Program-made: the position numbers and the translations under genes
Part shown: piece by piece, positions 62,138-64,000 of the stretch
How the letters are laid out: every line of letters starts with the position of its first letter
Position numbering within the stretch: position 1 is the first letter of the stretch
Source of the DNA: Escherichia coli DSM 30083 = JCM 1649 = ATCC 11775
GTDB taxonomy: Bacteria > Pseudomonadota > Gammaproteobacteria > Enterobacterales > Enterobacteriaceae
Assembly (NCBI RefSeq): GCF_003697165.2
Contig: NZ_CP033092.2
Location: 3,534,001-3,598,000 of the forward strand
Length of the DNA: 64,000 nucleotides
Direction of reading: 5' to 3'
The notes under the pieces: generated by a model
What the model saw: the letters and a program-made list of their open reading frames with translations, nothing else
Told to the model about the DNA's origin: nothing
Database searches by the model: none

Positions 62138-63046
62138 TTACTCTTGTGGCCATAACCATGCAGCGCCGCGTACGCCGCTCGAATCACCATGTTTCGCCTT
62201 GCGTACCGGCGTTTCACATTCTCCGCCGAAGACAAATTGTTTAATCAACTGTGGAACCGTTTGATATAAACGGTCTACATTGCTCATTCCGCCGCCCAGG
62301 ACAATCACATCCGGATCGAGAATATTCACGACATGTGCCAGCGATTTTGCCAGCCGCAGCTCGTAGCGACGCAATGCCAGTTCCGCTACCGGATCGCTTT
62401 CTTCAACCAGGCGGATAATTTCACTGCCTTTCAGCGCATGTCCGCTCAAACGACGATAATCCGTCGCGAATCCCGTGCCTGAAATAAAGGTTTCAATACA
62501 ACCTTGTTTACCGCAATAACAAGGGACTTCCTCGCGATAACGCAGTTCGTCTTCGTCCATCCACGGTAGCGGATTGTGTCCCCACTCGCCTGCCGTGCCA
62601 TTGCCGCCGATATGCGCCCGCCCATTGAATGCCACGCCCGCGCCGCATCCCGTGCCGATAATCACGGCAAATACCGTCTGCGCTCCCGCTGCCGCGCCAT
62701 CTACCGCTTCTGAAACCGCCAGACAGTTGGCGTCATTTGCCAGCCGCACTTCCCGCTGCAACCGCGCGCTTAAGTCTTTATCGAATGGCTGACCGTTGAG
62801 CCAGGTTGAATTGGCATTCTTCACCACGCCGGTGTAGGGCGAAATCGAACCTGGAATGCCCATACCTACCGTTCCGCGCTGCCCTGTTGCCTGCTCCGCC
62901 ATATCAACCAACGTGGCGATCGTTTCAATAGTCTGCCGGTAATCATCACGCGGCGTGGGCAGACGATGGCGGTACAACTGCTCCCCTGCATCGCCCAATG
63001 CAATCACTTCAGTTTTGGTGCCGCCTAAATCGATACCTATACGCAC
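62138..63046 (-). CDS. mak: Manno(fructo)kinase Mak (YajF), ROK family
   Basis: 302 residues, starting with GTG at 63046 with AGGAGAGT in front; the long upstream frame crosses into the rdgC promoter. ROK-family kinase: N-terminal ATP motif IGIDLGGTKTEV, the FAVIIGTGCGAGV core, and zinc ligands in EVPCYCGKQGCIE. It phosphorylates fructose and mannose with ATP. It stands divergent from rdgC, separated by 124 bp. Confidence 0.96.
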   Translation of the reverse strand: MRIGIDLGGTKTEVIALGDAGEQLYRHRLPTPRDDYRQTIETIATLVDMAEQATGQRGTVGMGIPGSISPYTGVVKNANSTWLNGQPFDKDLSARLQREVRLANDANCLAVSEAVDGAAAGAQTVFAVIIGTGCGAGVAFNGRAHIGGNGTAGEWGHNPLPWMDEDELRYREEVPCYCGKQGCIETFISGTGFATDYRRLSGHALKGSEIIRLVEESDPVAELALRRYELRLAKSLAHVVNILDPDVIVLGGGMSNVDRLYQTVPQLIKQFVFGGECETPVRKAKHGDSSGVRGAAWLWPQE

Positions 63047-63170
63047 GGTACTCTCCTTATTTTTTTCAATATCAATAGCGTAGAGACGGACAACCGGATT
63101 GGCAATGCAAGGCCGCCGACAATTCGTTATCATGCCCGCTAAATTTAACGACAAGGCCGTGGAAATTATC

Positions 63171-64000
63171 ATGCTGTGGTTCAAAAATTTAATGGTTTAC
63201 CGTCTTAGCCGCGAGATTTCGCTGCGTGCAGAAGAGATGGAAAAACAGCTAGCCTCGATGGCATTTACCCCATGCGGCAGCCAGGACATGGCGAAGATGG
63301 GCTGGGTACCTCCGATGGGATCGCACAGCGATGCGTTAACGCACGTTGCCAATGGTCAAATTGTTATCTGTGCGCGCAAAGAAGAAAAAATCCTCCCGTC
63401 CCCGGTGATTAAACAGGCGCTGGAAGCGAAAATCGCCAAACTGGAAGCAGAACAGGCGCGTAAGCTGAAGAAAACCGAAAAAGATTCGCTGAAAGACGAA
63501 GTGCTGCACTCTCTGCTGCCGCGTGCTTTCAGCCGTTTTAGCCAGACAATGATGTGGATCGACACGGTTAACGGTTTGATTATGGTGGACTGCGCCAGCG
63601 CCAAAAAAGCGGAAGATACGCTGGCACTGCTGCGTAAAAGCCTGGGGTCGTTACCGGTTGTACCATTGAGCATGGAAAACCCGATTGAACTGACGCTGAC
63701 CGAATGGGTACGTTCCGGCAGCGCGGCACAGGGCTTCCAGCTGCTTGATGAAGCCGAGCTGAAATCGTTGCTGGAAGATGGCGGCGTGATCCGCGCGAAG
63801 AAACAAGATCTGACCAGCGAAGAGATCACCAACCACATTGAAGCCGGAAAAGTGGTGACTAAACTGGCGCTTGACTGGCAGCAGCGCATTCAGTTTGTGA
63901 TGTGCGACGATGGTTCGCTCAAGCGTCTGAAGTTCTGCGACGAGCTGCGCGATCAAAACGAAGATATCGACCGTGAAGATTTCGCCCAGCGCTTTGATGC
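63171..64000 (+). CDS. rdgC: Recombination-associated protein RdgC (C-terminus outside window)
   Basis: The first 276 codons are inside; the K-12 protein has 303. The start [27 protein letters not shown] is complete, and the frame is open to the right edge. RdgC forms a ring-shaped dimer that binds double-stranded DNA and restrains RecA. Divergent from mak. Confidence 0.97.

Overview
The window is chromosomal DNA from Escherichia coli (Shigella is not excluded). Nearly every predicted protein matches, to within a few residues, an E. coli protein I know. The gene order is that of the amtB to rdgC segment of the K-12 chromosome (about 408-473 kb there, from memory), here in reverse orientation. 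Several differences from the K-12 proteins as I remember them (Tig C-terminus, CyoA tail, SbcC length, Tsx substitutions) suggest a non-K-12 strain. I see no prophage, insertion sequence, CRISPR array, tRNA or rRNA, and no strain-specific island.

Layout: 1-5.9 kb (mostly minus strand): amtB (cut by the left edge)-glnK nitrogen sensing, mdlB-mdlA ABC exporter pair, decR, cof. 5.9-9.4 kb: ybaE, queC, fadM, ybaV. 9.5-18.9 kb: a protein-quality block on the minus strand (ppiD, hupB, lon, clpX, clpP, tig, bolA), with sigma32-like promoters upstream of lon and clpP and a gearbox promoter upstream of bolA. 19.1-28.0 kb (plus): yajG-ampG, the cytochrome bo3 operon cyoABCDE, and yajR. 28.1-36.0 kb: yajQ, panE-yajL, thiI, xseB-ispA-dxs and yajO. 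36.1-40.9 kb: the minus-strand run nrdR-ribD-ribE-nusB-thiL-pgpA (riboflavin, transcription antitermination, thiamine, phospholipid), plus yajI. 41-48 kb: tsx, yajD and the queA-tgt-yajC-secD-secF cluster. 48.2-56 kb: acpH, malZ, proY, brnQ and phoB-phoR. 56-64 kb: sbcD-sbcC, araJ, mak and rdgC (cut by the right edge).

Functional links: dxs supplies DXP for isoprenoids (with ispA) and for thiamine and PLP; thiI, thiL and cof also act in or near thiamine metabolism. queC, queA and tgt are three steps of queuosine tRNA modification. phoB-phoR carries an autoregulatory Pho box, malZ a MalT-box candidate, fadM a FadR-like operator, and glnK-amtB a sigma54 promoter with an NtrC-like site.

No clearly new multi-gene system is present. 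The points most worth a second look are small: an ERIC element whose last base is the first base of the acpH start codon, so that it supplies the acpH ribosome-binding site; an 18-bp perfect inverted repeat between divergent yajQ and panE; an amber codon that removes the last three residues of trigger factor; a 9-bp repeat expansion in the cyoA tail; and a duplicated BIME between araJ and mak.
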